From Littorina saxatilis (lineage: Eukaryota > Mollusca > Gastropoda > Littorinimorpha > Littorinidae): a stretch of 64,000 nt of DNA. Below are positions 21,706-35,800 of the stretch, one piece after another. Location of the stretch: the NCBI RefSeq assembly GCF_037325665.1, contig NC_090255.1, positions 36,450,045 to 36,514,044 of the forward strand. The letters are read 5' to 3'. The position numbers were made by a program, and so were the translations under genes. Each line of letters begins with the position of its first letter. Position 1 is the first letter of the stretch. The notes beneath the pieces were generated by a model, which did no database searches, was not told where the DNA came from, and saw only the letters and a list, made by a program, of their open reading frames with translations.

Positions 21706-24537
21706 CAAAGCACATTGTTTGTCATACACACAAGTGCAAATGGCTAAGATGTCTTAAAACTGGGGAAGGGTCTTAAAAATAAAATGGAGACGTGGACATG
21801 AAGAGAAAGTCTGAAAAAGTAAGGTGTAAAAGAATGGGGTCAGTCTTGAATAGAGGGGTCAGTTTTGAATAGAGGGGTCAGTCTTGAATAGAGGGGTCAG
21901 TCTTGAATAGAGGGGTCGGTCTTGAATAGAGGGGTCAGTCTTGAATAGAGGGGTCAGTCTTGAATAGAGGGGTCAGTCTTGAATAGAGGGGTCAGTCTTG
22001 AATAGAGGGGTCAGTCTTGAATAGAGGGGTCAGTTTTGAATAGAGGGGTCGGTCTTGAATAGAGGGGTCAGTCTTCACCCTTGAATAGAGGGGTCAGTCT
22101 TGAATAGAGGGGTCAGTCTTAAATAGAGGGGTCAGTCTTGAATAGAGGGGTCAGTCTTGAATAGAGGGGTCAGTCTTGAATAGAGGGGTCAGTCTTGAAT
22201 AGAGGGGTCGGTCTTGAATAGAGGGGTCAGTCTTGAATAGAGGGGTCAGTCTTGAATAGAGGGGTCAGTCTTGAATAGAGGGGTCAGTCTTGAATAGAGG
22301 GGTCGGTCTTGAATAGAGGGGTCGGTCTTGAATAGAGGGGTCAGTCTTCACTCTTGAATAGAGGGGTCAGTCTTGAATAGAGGGGTCAGTCTTGAATAGA
22401 GGGGTCGGTCTTGAATAGAGGGGTCAGTTTTGAATAGAGGGGTCGGTCTTGAATAGAGGGGTCAGTCTTCACTCTTGAATAGAGGGGTCAGTCTTGAATA
22501 GAGGGGTCAGTCTTAAATAGAGGGGTCAGTCTTGAATAGAGGGGTCAGTCTTGAATAGAGGGGTCAGGCTTGAATAGAGGGGTCAGACTTGAATAGAGGG
22601 GTCAGTCTTGAATAGAGGGGTCGGTCTTTATAGGGAGGTTCTACTGTAGGTTAGTTGAAACCTCATTTCAGTCACCCTTTGATATCCACAGAGGGCCCAG
22701 CCAAGCAAGAGGCCCCCAGGGTGCCGGCCAAGGTGCTGAGAGACGACCCCAACATGGAGAAGAAGGAGGGCAAGAAGCTGGCCAAGCAGAACGTCCCGCA
22801 GAGGTCCAGCGCCACCAGGCGTGTGGCTCTCTTCAACCACCTCAAGCAGTACGACCCGGACCTCAAGCACCTCAACGAGCTCCAGTGAGTCTTGGGCATC
22901 TGTTGCTGTTTGCTTTGACACATTCATTCGAGGTAAAAAAAATCAAAACGAAAACACAACATCAACCAGTCTCAGTAAATTCGTTAACCAGACCTGAAGC
23001 ACCTCAATGAGCCCCAGTGAGTCTTGGGCATCTGCTGCTGTTTGCTTTAACATTTATACAAGGAAAAAAATCAAAACGAAAAGAAAACATAACAGCAACC
23101 AGTTTTGGTAAATTCGTTATCAAAGTTTCGTCAGACAGTCGCTGACTTCATCAGGATGGTAAGGAACTTTTTTTTTATCAGGATGGCAAGGAACTTTTTT
23201 TCATCAGGATGGTAAGGAACTTTATTCAAGAAAGTCAGTTTCACTTTGTCCCAGACCTCAAAGAGCTCCAGGGAGTCTTGGGCATCTCTTGCTGTTTACT
23301 TTTATGATTTATTCAAGGAAGTCAGTTTTAATTTGTCCCAGATCTTAAACACCTCAACGGGCGGGGATGTAGCTCAGTCGGTAGCGCGCTGGATTTGTAT
23401 CCAGTTGGCCGCTGTCAGCGTGAGTTCGTCCCCACGTTCGGCGAGAGATTTATTTCTCAGAGTCAACTTTGTGTGCAGACTCTCCTCGGTGTCCGAACAC
23501 CCCCGTGTGTACACGCAAGCACAAGACCAAGTGCGCACGAAAAAGATCCTGTAATCCATGTCAGAGTTCGGTGGGTTATAGAAACACGAAAATACCCAGC
23601 ATGCTTCCTCCGAAAACGGCGTATGGCTGCCTAAATGGCGGGGTAAAAAACGGTCATACACGTAAAATTCCACTCGTGCAAAAAACACGAGTGTACTGGG
23701 AGTTTCAGCCCACGAACGCAGAAGAAGAAGAAAAAAAACACCTCAACGAGCTCCTGTGAGTCTTGGATGTCTGTTTCTCTTAGCCTTTATGATTTATTTG
23801 AGGGAGTCAGTTTGACTTTGGCAAAACACAGACACTTTTCTCAGATTGCCAAAATCTTGGTCGTCCTTGCGACAGAATTGCCAAACTTTGTTGACAGTAG
23901 GGGAAAACTCAGTCTTCAAGGACTGCTATACATTTTTGCAAATTGCTGAAACACTCATGGCAAACTTGCAGCAACAAAAAAACTTGAAGCGACGTCTGTG
24001 ACTGTCCTTCATTATGTCTTAAGCTGTGTGTTATGTTAGCTTAAAATTAAACGCCTTATGCGCCTAAAGACGAATAAAACCCTGAAACCTTGTGTTGTGC
24101 GCAGAGTGTGGCACAACTTGGAGCCAGGAGCAACGCATGGTATCCACCCGGCCATCTCCACGCTGGGTCTCCAGTACGCCGACTACACCATCATCGGCTC
24201 CAACGCTCGCGCTGTGGGACTGCTGGCAGCCTTTCAGGAGGTCAATATGTGACCCTCCACCACGGAATGAGTCGCATGTCACCTTTGCATGATTTTCATA
24301 TTTTTACATTTTCCTGAAGAGTTGTTTATGCTCTATCCAGTGGAGTTATAAGCCTGTGACTAAGGTGACCCTCACACTGTTACATTTAGACACTCCCCGG
24401 ACTTATATTAAGCCTAGCGCAGAACCGCGCGAGGTGACATGCGACTCATTTCGTGGTGGAGGGTCACGTATATGTGGTTGTTTTTACATTTAGTCAAGAG
24501 GGGGGAATCGAGACGAGGGTCGTGGTGTGTGTGTGTG

Positions 24538-24572
<35 letters not shown>

Positions 24573-27500
24573 GTGTGTGTGTAGAGTGATTCAGACTAAA
24601 CTACTGGGCCGATCTTTATGAAATTTGACAGAGTTCCTGGGTATGATATCCCTGGACGTTTTTTTCATTTTTTCGATAAATACCTTTGATGACGTCATAA
24701 AAGTTGAGGCGGCACTGTCACACCCTCATTTTTCAATTAAATTGATTGAAATTTTGGCAAAGCAATCTTCGACGAAGGCCGGGGTTTGGTATTGCATTTC
24801 AGCTTGGTGGCTTAAAAACTAATGAGTGAATTTGGTCATTAAAAATCGGAAACTTGTAATTAAAATTATCTTTTTTATTAAACGATCCAAAAACAATTTC
24901 ATCTTATTCTTCGTCATTTTCTGATTCCAAAAACATATACATATGTTATATTTGGATTAAAAACAATCTCTGAAAATTAAAAATATAAAAATTATGATCA
25001 AAGTTAAATTTCCGAAATCGATTTAAAAACTATTTCATCTTATTCCTTGTCGGTTCCTGATTCCAAAAACATATAGATATGATATGTTTGGATTAAAAAC
25101 ACGCTCAGAAAGTTAAAATGAAGAGAGGTACAGTAAAGCGTGCTATGAAGCACAGCGCAACCGCTACCGCGCCAAACAGGCTCGTCACTTTCACTGCCTT
25201 TTGCACTAGCGGCGGACTACGTTCAGTTTCATTCTGTGAGTTCCACAGCTTGACTAAATGTAGTAATTTCGCCTTACGCGACTTGTTTGGCATTAAAAAA
25301 AAAAACCACGAACTTATGATTTAAGGATGATAAGTAATGTGGTTGTGCTTTGAGCACATGTTAATAGACAATCTTCCGAAATAACTCTTGTCGGTTTTTT
25401 TTCTGGGTTGTAAAAGAGTGAATACCCTTGCTCTTAGTGAGACACATACTCCACACACGCTCTTTGTCCACGTGTGTCAGACACACCCCTTGCTAGTGAC
25501 TGGCCTGTGGATTGTTTGTCACACTAAAAGCAAGGGCATTCACTCTTTCACAACCCATACAAACCCGACAGAGTTGTTTTTCACAATTTGTCTATTATGG
25601 TGGTGTTTTTAAGAAGCAAGTTAGTTAAGATAGTTTGTGCTTTGAGCACATGTTAATACTGGTATTTGCTGGTGTGTAGGCAGTCCTATGGTAATTTTAA
25701 AGCTCAGAAAGTTTCATTTTGGGCAGAAGATTGAGTTTTGGGTTAAACTGTTGTTAAATTCATTTTTCTATTTAAAAAAAATGTTTGTATGTATTGTTTG
25801 TTTTTAGGTAATCTGGGACTACAAGACACCTGCTGATAAAGACATGTGCCGTGCCCTGGAAACACACATCACCCGACTCATCTCGTAAGCCTTGAGCTCG
25901 ATCTATTTTTACACCCCCGGTATAGGGGTGTGTATAGGATTCGGTCGATGTGTTTGTTTGTTTGTGTGTTTGTGTTCGCATATAGATCTCAAGAATGAAC
26001 GGACCGATCGTCGCCAAACTTGGTGAACAGGTTCTATACATTCCTGAGACAGTCCTTACAAAAATTGGGACCAGTCAAATACACAGTTAGGGAGTTATTG
26101 GTGGATTAAGATTCTACAAGGACTTATAGAGGGACATATTAATGGTCAAAGGGAAATAACCTTGTCAGTTGGTGGCAGTGAGAATGGTAAGGACGGGGGT
26201 GTTTTTCCTACCTCGGAGGAATTTCTTGTTCTCTTCTGTTTTCTTTATAGTATTATTCAAACAAATAATTACAGTGGAACCCCCCTTTTTTGACCTCTAA
26301 ATATCTGAGAAAATAAGGTCTTAAAAAGGTGGGAGTCTAAAAATAGGGGTAGCTTTACAGAGGTTATGAACAAACAGTCAGAGAAAACGGGTCTTAACCC
26401 CCCGCGGGTTAGGGGGAAGAATTTACCCGATGCTCCCCAGCATGTCGTGAGAGGCGACTAACGGATTCTGTTTCTCTTTTTACCCTTGTTAAGTGTTTCT
26501 TGTATAGAATATAGTCAATTTTTGTAAAGATTTTAGTTAAGCAGTATGTAAGAGGTGTTGGGTCCTTTGTGCTGGAGACTTGCATTCTCCCAGTAAGGTA
26601 ATACATTGTACTACGTTGCAAGCCCCTGGAGCAAATTTTTGATTAGTGCTTTTGTGAACAAGAAACAATTGACAAGTGGCTCTATCCCATCTTCCCCCTT
26701 TCCCCGTCGCGATATGTGTGTGTGTGTGTGTATGCGCGCGCTATGATATAGTGATTTAACATATTATTTTTCTTACTATGTACTTAGCTTTAACTTGTGT
26801 GAGTGTGTATTTTTCTTTGGATGTTGTTGTTTGTATACTTAATGCATTATGGCATTTACACTACTGTATGAACTAGGATACTATTTATTGTAAACATGTA
26901 TTGCATTGTTCAGTTTGATGTAAAGCGCGGAGAGCGTGGGTTAACCCCATGGTTCGCGCTATATAAGCTTGCCACTATTATTATTATTATTATTATATAA
27001 CCTTCGTGGTTGAAAACGACGTTAAACACCAAATAAAGAAAGAAACAGGTCTTTAAACAGGGGTTCCACTGTATTCTCATGTCTCTATCATCAACATGAT
27101 TGTGTCATGTTGTACTGTTTGGGTCACGTAACATAAACTTTTGCTTGCTTTGTGCCCCAGTTGTTTACTTTTAATTGTTTCATGTTTTGTGTTTTAAATC
27201 TTTCTTTCTTTCTTTATTTGGTGTTTTACGTCGTTTTCAACCATTCAAGGTTATATCGCGACGGAGGGAAGGGGGGAGATGCGATAGAGCCACTTGTCAA
27301 TTGTTTCTTGTTCACAAAAGCACTAATCAAAAAATTGCTCCAGGGGCTTGCAACGCAGTACAATTAATTACCTTACTGGGAGAATGCACGTTTCCTGTAC
27401 AAAGGACTTAACATTTCTTACATACTGCTTGACTAAAATCTTTACAAACATTGACTATATTCTAGTGTTTTAAATACAATTTTGCCTAAATGGCAGGGTA

Positions 27501-29522
27501 AAAACGGTCATACACGTGAAAACCCACTCGTGCAAAAAAACCATTCAGCCCATGAACGCAGAAGAAGAATCCAATGACTGAGTTTAGTTTTCAGTTCCTG
27601 TGCCTGACTCTCTCTTTGCAGGTTTTTGGACCAGTGTCGCCCCCTGTCCATCAGTATGGGTAACGCTATCAAGTTCCTGAAGCAGAAAATCATCAACCTC
27701 TCGGAAAACCACAATGGCTTGTCGGAAGAAGAGGTAGGGGATGCATCAGGCTGGGGAATCATCCTTGGATCCTCAAATTTCAGAGAAAACCTGATTTGTT
27801 TTCTGAGTAAGAATAATAATCTCCGAGGAAAAAGTCTGATAAAAAAAAAGAACATTAAACGCAGTACAGTTTGTTTCCAATCTTACCCGATGAATGTTTT
27901 TTTCAACGATGAAAAGATCTCTTGATATAGACTCAGTACACAATTTCTGATCCATGTGCTATTGTTTCAAAGCACAGTTTGAAAGTTTCACTGGCTTCAT
28001 GTTGAAGTGAAAGATTTGATTCTGAATTCATCTTTGTAAACCTTTACTATCTGTTTGTTTCAGGCAAAGCAAGACCTGATTTTGAGCATGAAGAAGTTTG
28101 TGAAAGAGAAGATCTCCAAAGCTGGCCAGGCCATCTCAATTTACACCAGACCCATCATCAAAAGAAGCGAAGTCATCATCGTCTACGGCTAGTGAGTTCA
28201 ATACAGCATTTCCACATTTCCATGGACAGTTCATCGCATAGTTCAGTGGTACCTCAACAATGAGGCCCCTCTGGCAAAAGGAAACCTCCAAAATAAAGGG
28301 TGTATTCTGTCTCTTTGTCTATTAGACCAAGAACAAAACAAATCCATGATTCCAATTCCCTGACTGACCCTATTTTTTCTCCCGACCCTAGACATCTTTT
28401 TGACAACTCAAAAATAAAGTTTTATTGCATTTAATTACACCTGTGGTATGAAATATCATGTACATTTGTAAATAATGATAACATTAACAATACTTTAGTG
28501 TCCATTCAAATGAATGTATACATTAAAATTGAGATAAAAAATCCTCACATCTAACCTGCCTGTCAATGTTTATAAATAATCAATTTTTAACGGGAATTAA
28601 TAATTACATCTTGTAATTTACAGTTCATCTGTGATATACAACGCGCTCAGGAAGGCAGACAACAAGGAGTCCCTGACAGTGCTGGTGGTGGACAGTCGAC
28701 CCAGACATGAAGGTAATCTGCTGCAGGTTATGGTTATAATTTGTTATCCTCTCTTCAGCTGATATTGCTATTCGAGACCGATGCAAGTTTCGATTTTTTC
28801 CTCAATTTTGCGACATGTACAGTGGAAGCCCCCTTTTAAGACCCCCCAATTTAAGACTCCCTCCTTTTTAAGACCCTGTTTTCTCAGACTGTCTGTTCAT
28901 AACCTCGGTAAATTTACCCCCATTTTAAGACTCCCTCCTTTTTAAGACCTGATTTTCTCAGATTTTTTTAGGTTTTAAAAGGGGAGTTCCGTGGTGCAGG
29001 TTCTCTCATTCTCCTCGGGCATGTTGTACACTGCTGCTGGGATGACGGATGGATGCTTTATTGTAGTAATCAGTGAATTGATCTTTACCAGACGGGCGCA
29101 AAACCTAGCGTTTATGACGTCCGTATTCTGTGTGGAAGGTTCAGGGTTCGAATCCCAACTGCTCCTTGTGGGTTTAGGGTGGAGATTTTTCCCATCTCCC
29201 TGGTCAACTTATATATGCAGACCTGCCAGTGCCTTATCCCCCTTTGTGTGTACACCTTTTTCTTTAAATAATAATAATAATAATAATAAAACATTCTTTT
29301 ATAGCGCTGTTAACCGTCTCATGGTGCTTTACATTAGACATTAAAATTCAACATTTTACATATATATAAAAAGTTTTCTCGTAAGAAATAACATAAGAAA
29401 AGAAACATAAAGTTGTCTATGTCTGTGTCACATTGAAGAAGAATCACACACAAAACAAGAGGCGAAGCCTTCAAGGCTCACGTAAGAAATCGACAAACAG
29501 TAACACAAACTCAATCACTCCG

Positions 29523-29595
<73 letters not shown>

Positions 29596-29833
29596 GCATA
29601 GGTGAAACTGTGCAAGAAAGCGAGACCCTGGATCTGCCAAGTAGTCTCGGCCCGCTCACAATAACAATGACCGAGACGTTCAGTAATTCCTTTGCGTGAC
29701 GTCTAACCCTCTTACGTCATAATGTGACGTCTTCAAATAGTTTCTATCACACACGTCAAACACTTTTGACCGAGACTGACGTAATCCATAGACTCGGAAA
29801 TGTTAAAGTTTCTATCACACACACACACACACA

Positions 29834-29869
<36 letters not shown>

Positions 29870-32800
29870 CAGACAGACAAAGTTTATCATCGCATAGGCT
29901 ACACTTACGTGAGCCAAAAAGGAAGAAAGAGATGATAAGATCTTACTTTCTCAGTTGGGTGATGTTGCATACAGTGGAACCCCCTCTTTAAGACTCCCTC
30001 CCTTTTAAGACCCTGTAACCAATTGGGGGAAGGGGGGGGGGGGGGAGTTTGCCCAGTCGGTAGAGGCGCTGGCTTTAAAACCGGTTGTTACTATCAGCGT
30101 GGGTTCAACCCTCAAGTTCGGCGCGGGATGTGTGTCCCAGAGTCAACTTTGTGCAGACTCTCCTCGGTGTCCGAACACCCCCGTGTGCACGCATGCGCAC
30201 GATAAATATCCCAGGGTCACAGCGAAAGCCTCAAGCCTTGGAAACACGAATACATGCATGCAAAAATATGAAGCCCGGGTGTCCGTTCGGCCAACAGCCA
30301 ATAAAGTAACCATTTCAGCACTGACCCAAGACGACCCAACCCGGTCCCTAGCCCATTTCAGGTCTCCTCTAGCAGCTGGCAGCCAGCTGTCTACATCCCC
30401 CCCCCCCCCCTCCCCCCCCCCCCCTACATTTTTATTTTTTATTTTTATACAAAGCCGGGTTTTCCCATGTAACATGTCCCTAATGGCTTTGCCGTGAGGG
30501 CGTAAAACTTACATTTTCTCTAAGACCCTGTTTTCTGTTCTGTTTATTCAAAATGTAAGTCGCTCTTCTTGTTAAGACCTGTTTTTCTCAGATTGTTTCT
30601 GGCCTTAAATTGGGGGAGGAGGTGTGTGTGTACCTGTTACTCTCTTAGCTGAAGGTTACACATGAAATACATTACAGCAACAAGCTTATGCTACTCTTCT
30701 GTGATTCTTTCTTTCGCTAACAGGACAGAAGATGCTGAAGGCGCTCACTAGGCTGGGAATCAAGTGCATCTTTGTTCCTCTTGAGCAGGCTGCCTTCTAC
30801 ATCCGCAATGTGAGTTGGACTATTCTTACATTATTTTATACCACAGATTGCCCAAATGGCCGTTACAAATTGACAATTTTCAGAAATGTTAGGCAGCCTT
30901 TGGTGGCACCTTTCCCCCAATGTAAAAAAAGCGCCCAACAATCTTGAACAAATGACAACAATATTTTTGGCCATTTGAAATCAGTATTAGTGTTCTGTCT
31001 GCGCCGAAAAACCAAAATTCCCATAATGCTGACTTGGCTATTCTTTAATCCACAAAGCAGACACTTGTACTGACAAGGACACGTTTGCACTGGAAAAATG
31101 TGTCATATTGTGTAGTTAAACACAAGAGGGGTTTGGCAAGTCTGTCTTATTTGATGTGGTGGAAAATAGACAGATTTTGCTGTCTTAATAACTTATTTAT
31201 TATGATGATCAATCAATCAATCAATCAATGAGTCTTATATCGCGCATATTCCGTTGGTACAGTTCTAGGCGCTCTGCAGTGATGCCGTGTGAGATGAAAT
31301 TTTATACGGCCAGTAGATTGCAGCCATTTCGGCGCATATTTACCTTTCACGGCCTATTATTCCAAGTCACATGGGTATAGGTAGACAATTATTAACTGTG
31401 CCTAAGCAATTTTGCCAGGAAAGACCCTTTTGTCAATCGTGGGATCTTTAACGTGCACACCCAATGTAGTGTACACGGGGGGAGGTTCGGAAACCGAAGA
31501 GAGTCTGCACACAAAGTTGACTCTGTGAAATAAATTTCCGCCGAACCTGGGATCGAACTCACGCTGACAGCGGCCAACTGAATACAAATCCAGCGCACTA
31601 CCAACTGAGCTATATCCCCGCCCATGATGATAATGATGTTACATTTATGTAGCGTATCTCGACAGCTCGAAACGCTTTACAAGTTAACAAAAAACAATAT
31701 GATATATGCAATAGATACAATTTGAATTAATTTCTAATTAATTAATCATTCATTTATTGTTGCCTTGACAGATTCACCAGCCAAGCACTTGCAAGCTACA
31801 GAAAGCGCGCCTGTTCCTGGGAGCTCACGGCGTGTTGAACAACGCTTACGTCATGTCTCGCATTAATTTCTAATTAATTATCCATTCACTTATTGTTTTC
31901 TTGACAGATTCACCAGCCAAGCACTTGCAAGCTACAGAAAACACGCCTGTTCCTGGGAGCGCACGGCGTGTTGAACAACGCTTACGTCATGTCTCGCATC
32001 GGCACAGCGTCTCTGGCCTCCATTGCTAAGGCTCTCAACATCCCCGTCTACGCGTGCTTTGAGACGTACAAGATCACCGATCGCTCTCAGACGGATTCTT
32101 TTGTCTTCAATGAGCTGGGTAGGTTTGACTGAAAATGAAGGGCGCAGCATGCTTCCCCCGGAATAAGCGAATGGCTGCCTGAATGGTGGGGTAAAACGGT
32201 CATACACATAAAAATCCACTCGTGCAAAAACATGAGTGAACTTGGGAGTTGCAGCCCATAAAGTAAGAAGAAGGACTGAAAATGAAAGAGAGAAAAGGAT
32301 AGAGACATTGTACGCTGTGTGAAACATTGGTTAAAAAATAAAAAAACTAATTATGTTGCTTGTGTCTTCTGAGCGAGCTTGTGGACAAATTTTCAGATAA
32401 CTTTTCTTTCTATATTAGGCCTAAAAAAAAAATAGGTGTGGTTACGGTAACCCGACCTACCCTATTTTTAGGGGCCGATCCTATAACTTTTTATTACATT
32501 TGTCAAAACAAAACAAAAAAAACAAAACAAAAAGGAGTGCAAAAAACGCAATGAAAGCGAAAGCGCCCGAGTCGCACACCTATTTCCCTGTCAAGTAGGT
32601 TTAATTTGTACACATTAGAAAAAAAAGTTAAAAAAAAAAAGTGATTGCCTACCTACCTACCCTATTTTTTTTGGCTATGTTACCGTAACCACACCTATTT
32701 TTTTTTTTTGCCTTATAAGTGTTTGTCTGTCTGTGCACTTACAACTAGACCGGCACGGTTGGCCTAGTGGTAAGGTGTCCGCCCCGTGATCGGGAGGTCG

Positions 32801-35800
32801 TGGGTTCGAACCCCGGCCGGATCATACCTAAGACTTTAAAATTGGTAATCTAGTGGCTGCTCCGCCTGGCGTCTGGCATTATGGGGTTAGTGCTAGGACT
32901 GGTTTGTCCGGTGTCAGAATAATGTGACTGGGTGAGACATGAAGCCTGTGCTGCGACTTTTGTCTTGTGTGTGGCGCACGTTATATGTCAAAGCAGCACC
33001 GCCCTGATATGGCCCTTCATGGTCGGCTGGGCGTTAAGCAAACAAACAAACAAACAAACAAACAGCTTTTACAACTCCCCTGGGTTGAAGATCAGTGAAC
33101 GTTTTGTTTTGTTATAAATATAACGTTCCAACAATATACCTTACTGGTTTTTTTTATTCTGAAACATTGGTTATTAACCCCTTCACTGCCCAGCACGTAC
33201 TAGGTACGTGGTCATGTTTGGTTTGTCATACGCCCATACACGTACTAGGTACGTGGCATTTACATCAGCACTTTTCAGGACATTTGTGAAAACTAAATGG
33301 GAGGTAACCACTGTCCAACTTCTTGTAGGGGTTAAAACACAGTTCTTTCACATTGACCGTTCAGATAAGTTAGTACCACGTGGTAAAAACATTTTTAGAA
33401 GTTTTTTTTCCGATCTATAAGATTCAAAATGGCGGCCGAAAGTCGGACATCAACTCGTAGACCTGTTTTCAAATGATACAGTGTTCTGGAAGCTCTACAA
33501 GAAGTGATTTATGGATTACCACATGAATACTGTTATGTAATGTGAGTACCTGATGCTTGACACCAGTTTTAGCTGTGTTTTCTGCGGTTTTACGTGCTGC
33601 AGTGTGTGTGTGTGTGTGAAAGTTTGGAAACTGTAATTTTTGACAAAAATGGTCATTATATCGATTTTTACTATAACAATCGCAAACAAAGTCCAATGAT
33701 CATGTTATCACATAATAGCCAAGGGTATAAGCAAAACACATGCCAAAGATCTAAGAGATATCTCAATAAATGATTGAGCAGTGAACAGATTAGTGAACCT
33801 ACCGAAGAAAGCGAAATTTGCCCTGGCGCACAACAATACCAAAATGCTGTTATACTGTGGCAGTGAAGGGGTTAAACAAATGATCAACATTATCAAGTTA
33901 AATACATTTGCACTGTCTTTTTGAGAGTCTGTTTGTCTGAAAAGTGGTCGATTAGTTGTACTGAAAATCGTGTTTGTACAAGGTACTTATCAAATATGTT
34001 TTGCTTGGAAACAGCTTTTAACAGAGAGATAAAAGTGAAAATGACACCAAAGTAAACAGAACAAAACCAAGCGATTGAAGTTTCGTGTAGCGTCTTGTAC
34101 TTTTATTTTCATGTGACAGGTGACGCAAACGAACTGGAGGCGATCGGCCATCTGCCCCCCATCCTGACGAACTGGAAAGAGCAAAGGACGCTGGGATTGC
34201 TGAACCTGATGTACGATGTTACGCCCAACTCTCACTTCAGTACCTTCATCACTGAGATCGGCTTGATACCTGACACAAGCATCCCCAAAGTGTCACCGTA
34301 AGTATTTTTTCATGCAGTTTCATGCAGTTTCAGTGACAGAACTACCTGTTCAGATTTTCATATGCGTTTCTAAGAAAACAGGGTCTAAAATTGGGGGTCT
34401 TAAAAGGATGTCAACGCTCATTTTCTTTCCAAGCACCTAGCCAATGGAACACACTACCTCTCCCCCTCCGTCAACAACAGTCCTTCGAATCATTCAAATC
34501 TGCACTCAAGACATTCCTTTTTTCCAAATAATCCATGCATTCTACACTGCCCACCCCATCCCACCCTGAATAACTGTACATATTTTAATGTTTGATGGTG
34601 TGTGTGTGCTAGTGACTTTAAGTCTCCGTGTGTGTGAACGAGTGTATGTGCGCCTTGAGTCGCCTGTTGGTGAGATATGTGCGCGTTATAAATATTCGTA
34701 TTATTATTATTATTATTATTATTATGTGTTTTTACTGTATATATATACAAGCTTGAATACAGAATCGATCCTGGCTCCTCTCCTTTCAATGACAAACGCA
34801 TACGAAAATCTGAACAGGTAGTTCATTAAAAGGAGAGGAGCCAGTATCAATTCTGTATTCAAGCTTGTATATATACAGTTAAAAAAAAATATTTTAAGAC
34901 CCCCAATTTCAGACCCTGTTATCTTAGATTTCCTGTTCATAGCCTCTTTAAATTTTCTCCCATTTTGAGACTCCCTCCACCCCCCGCGGGTTAGGGGGAA
35001 GAATTTACCCGATGCTCCCCAGCATGTCGTAAGAGGCGACTAACGGATTCTGTTTCTCCTTTTACCCTTGTTAAGTGTTTCTTGTATAGAATATAGTCCA
35101 TGTTTGTACAGATTTTAGTCAAGCAGTATGTAAGAAATGTTAAGTCCTTTGTACTGGAAACTTGCATTCTCCCAGTAAGGTAATATACTGTACTACGTTG
35201 CAAGCCCCTGGAGCAAATTTTTGATTAGTGCTTTTGTGAACAAGAAACTAATGACAAGTGGCTCTATCCCATCTCCCCCCTTTCCCCGTCGCGATATAAC
35301 CTTCGTGGTTGAAAACGACGTTAAACACCAAATAAATAAAGAAAGAAAGAAAGAAAGAAAGAAAGAGACTCCCTCCTTTCTAAGCCCTGATTTTCACAGA
35401 TTTGTTTGAAGTTCTACTTTCAGTGCAGTAGACATGACGGGCGGGGTGGTAAGACGTCGGCCTCTTAATCGGGAGGTCGAGGGTTCGAATCCCGGCCGCT
35501 GCCGCCTGGTGGGTTAAGTGTGGAGATTTTTCCGATCTCCCAGGTCATTGCTTATGTGCAGACCTGCTAGTGGCTTATCCCCCTTCGTGTGTACACGCAA
35601 GCTCAAGTCCAAGTGCGCACGGAAAAGATCCTGTAATCCATGTCAGAGTTCGGTGGGTTACAGAAACACGAAAATACCCAGTATGCTTCCTCCGAAAGCG
35701 GTGTATGGCTGCCTCAATGGCGGGGTAAAAACGGTCATACACGTAAAATTCCACTCGTGTAAAAACACGAGTGTACTTGGGAGTTTCAGCCCACGAACGC

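Larger units (their letters stand above)
34370..35420. mobile_element. Fragments of TTAAGACC element around LINE and SINE insertions
   Basis: Pieces with GGGTCTAAAATTGGGGG (34380), AAGACCCCCAATTT (34897) and AGACTCCCTCC (34968, 35368) are separated by a LINE 3' end and a SINE. A 67-bp inverted pair (34745-34808 versus 34820-34878) is also here. Confidence 0.5.

Noticed and set aside
21836-22646. CRISPR-like regular repeat
   Set aside because: Units are contiguous without unique spacers; a minisatellite in a eukaryotic intron.
23363-23433. tRNA gene-like sequence (GGGGATGTAGCTCAG ... GTTCGTCCCC)
   Set aside because: Same head recurs at 37600 and 56815 followed by an identical SINE body and AAG tail, and one has flanking target duplications; it is a SINE promoter, not a free tRNA gene.
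31772-31860. Extra EIF2B4 exon
   Set aside because: Duplicate of the start of exon 10 without a donor; reading on gives a stop, so not counted as coding.
32751-32822. tRNA-like with GGTTCGAACCC
   Set aside because: Continues into a SINE body with CAAA tail; related pieces at 7978 and 10672.
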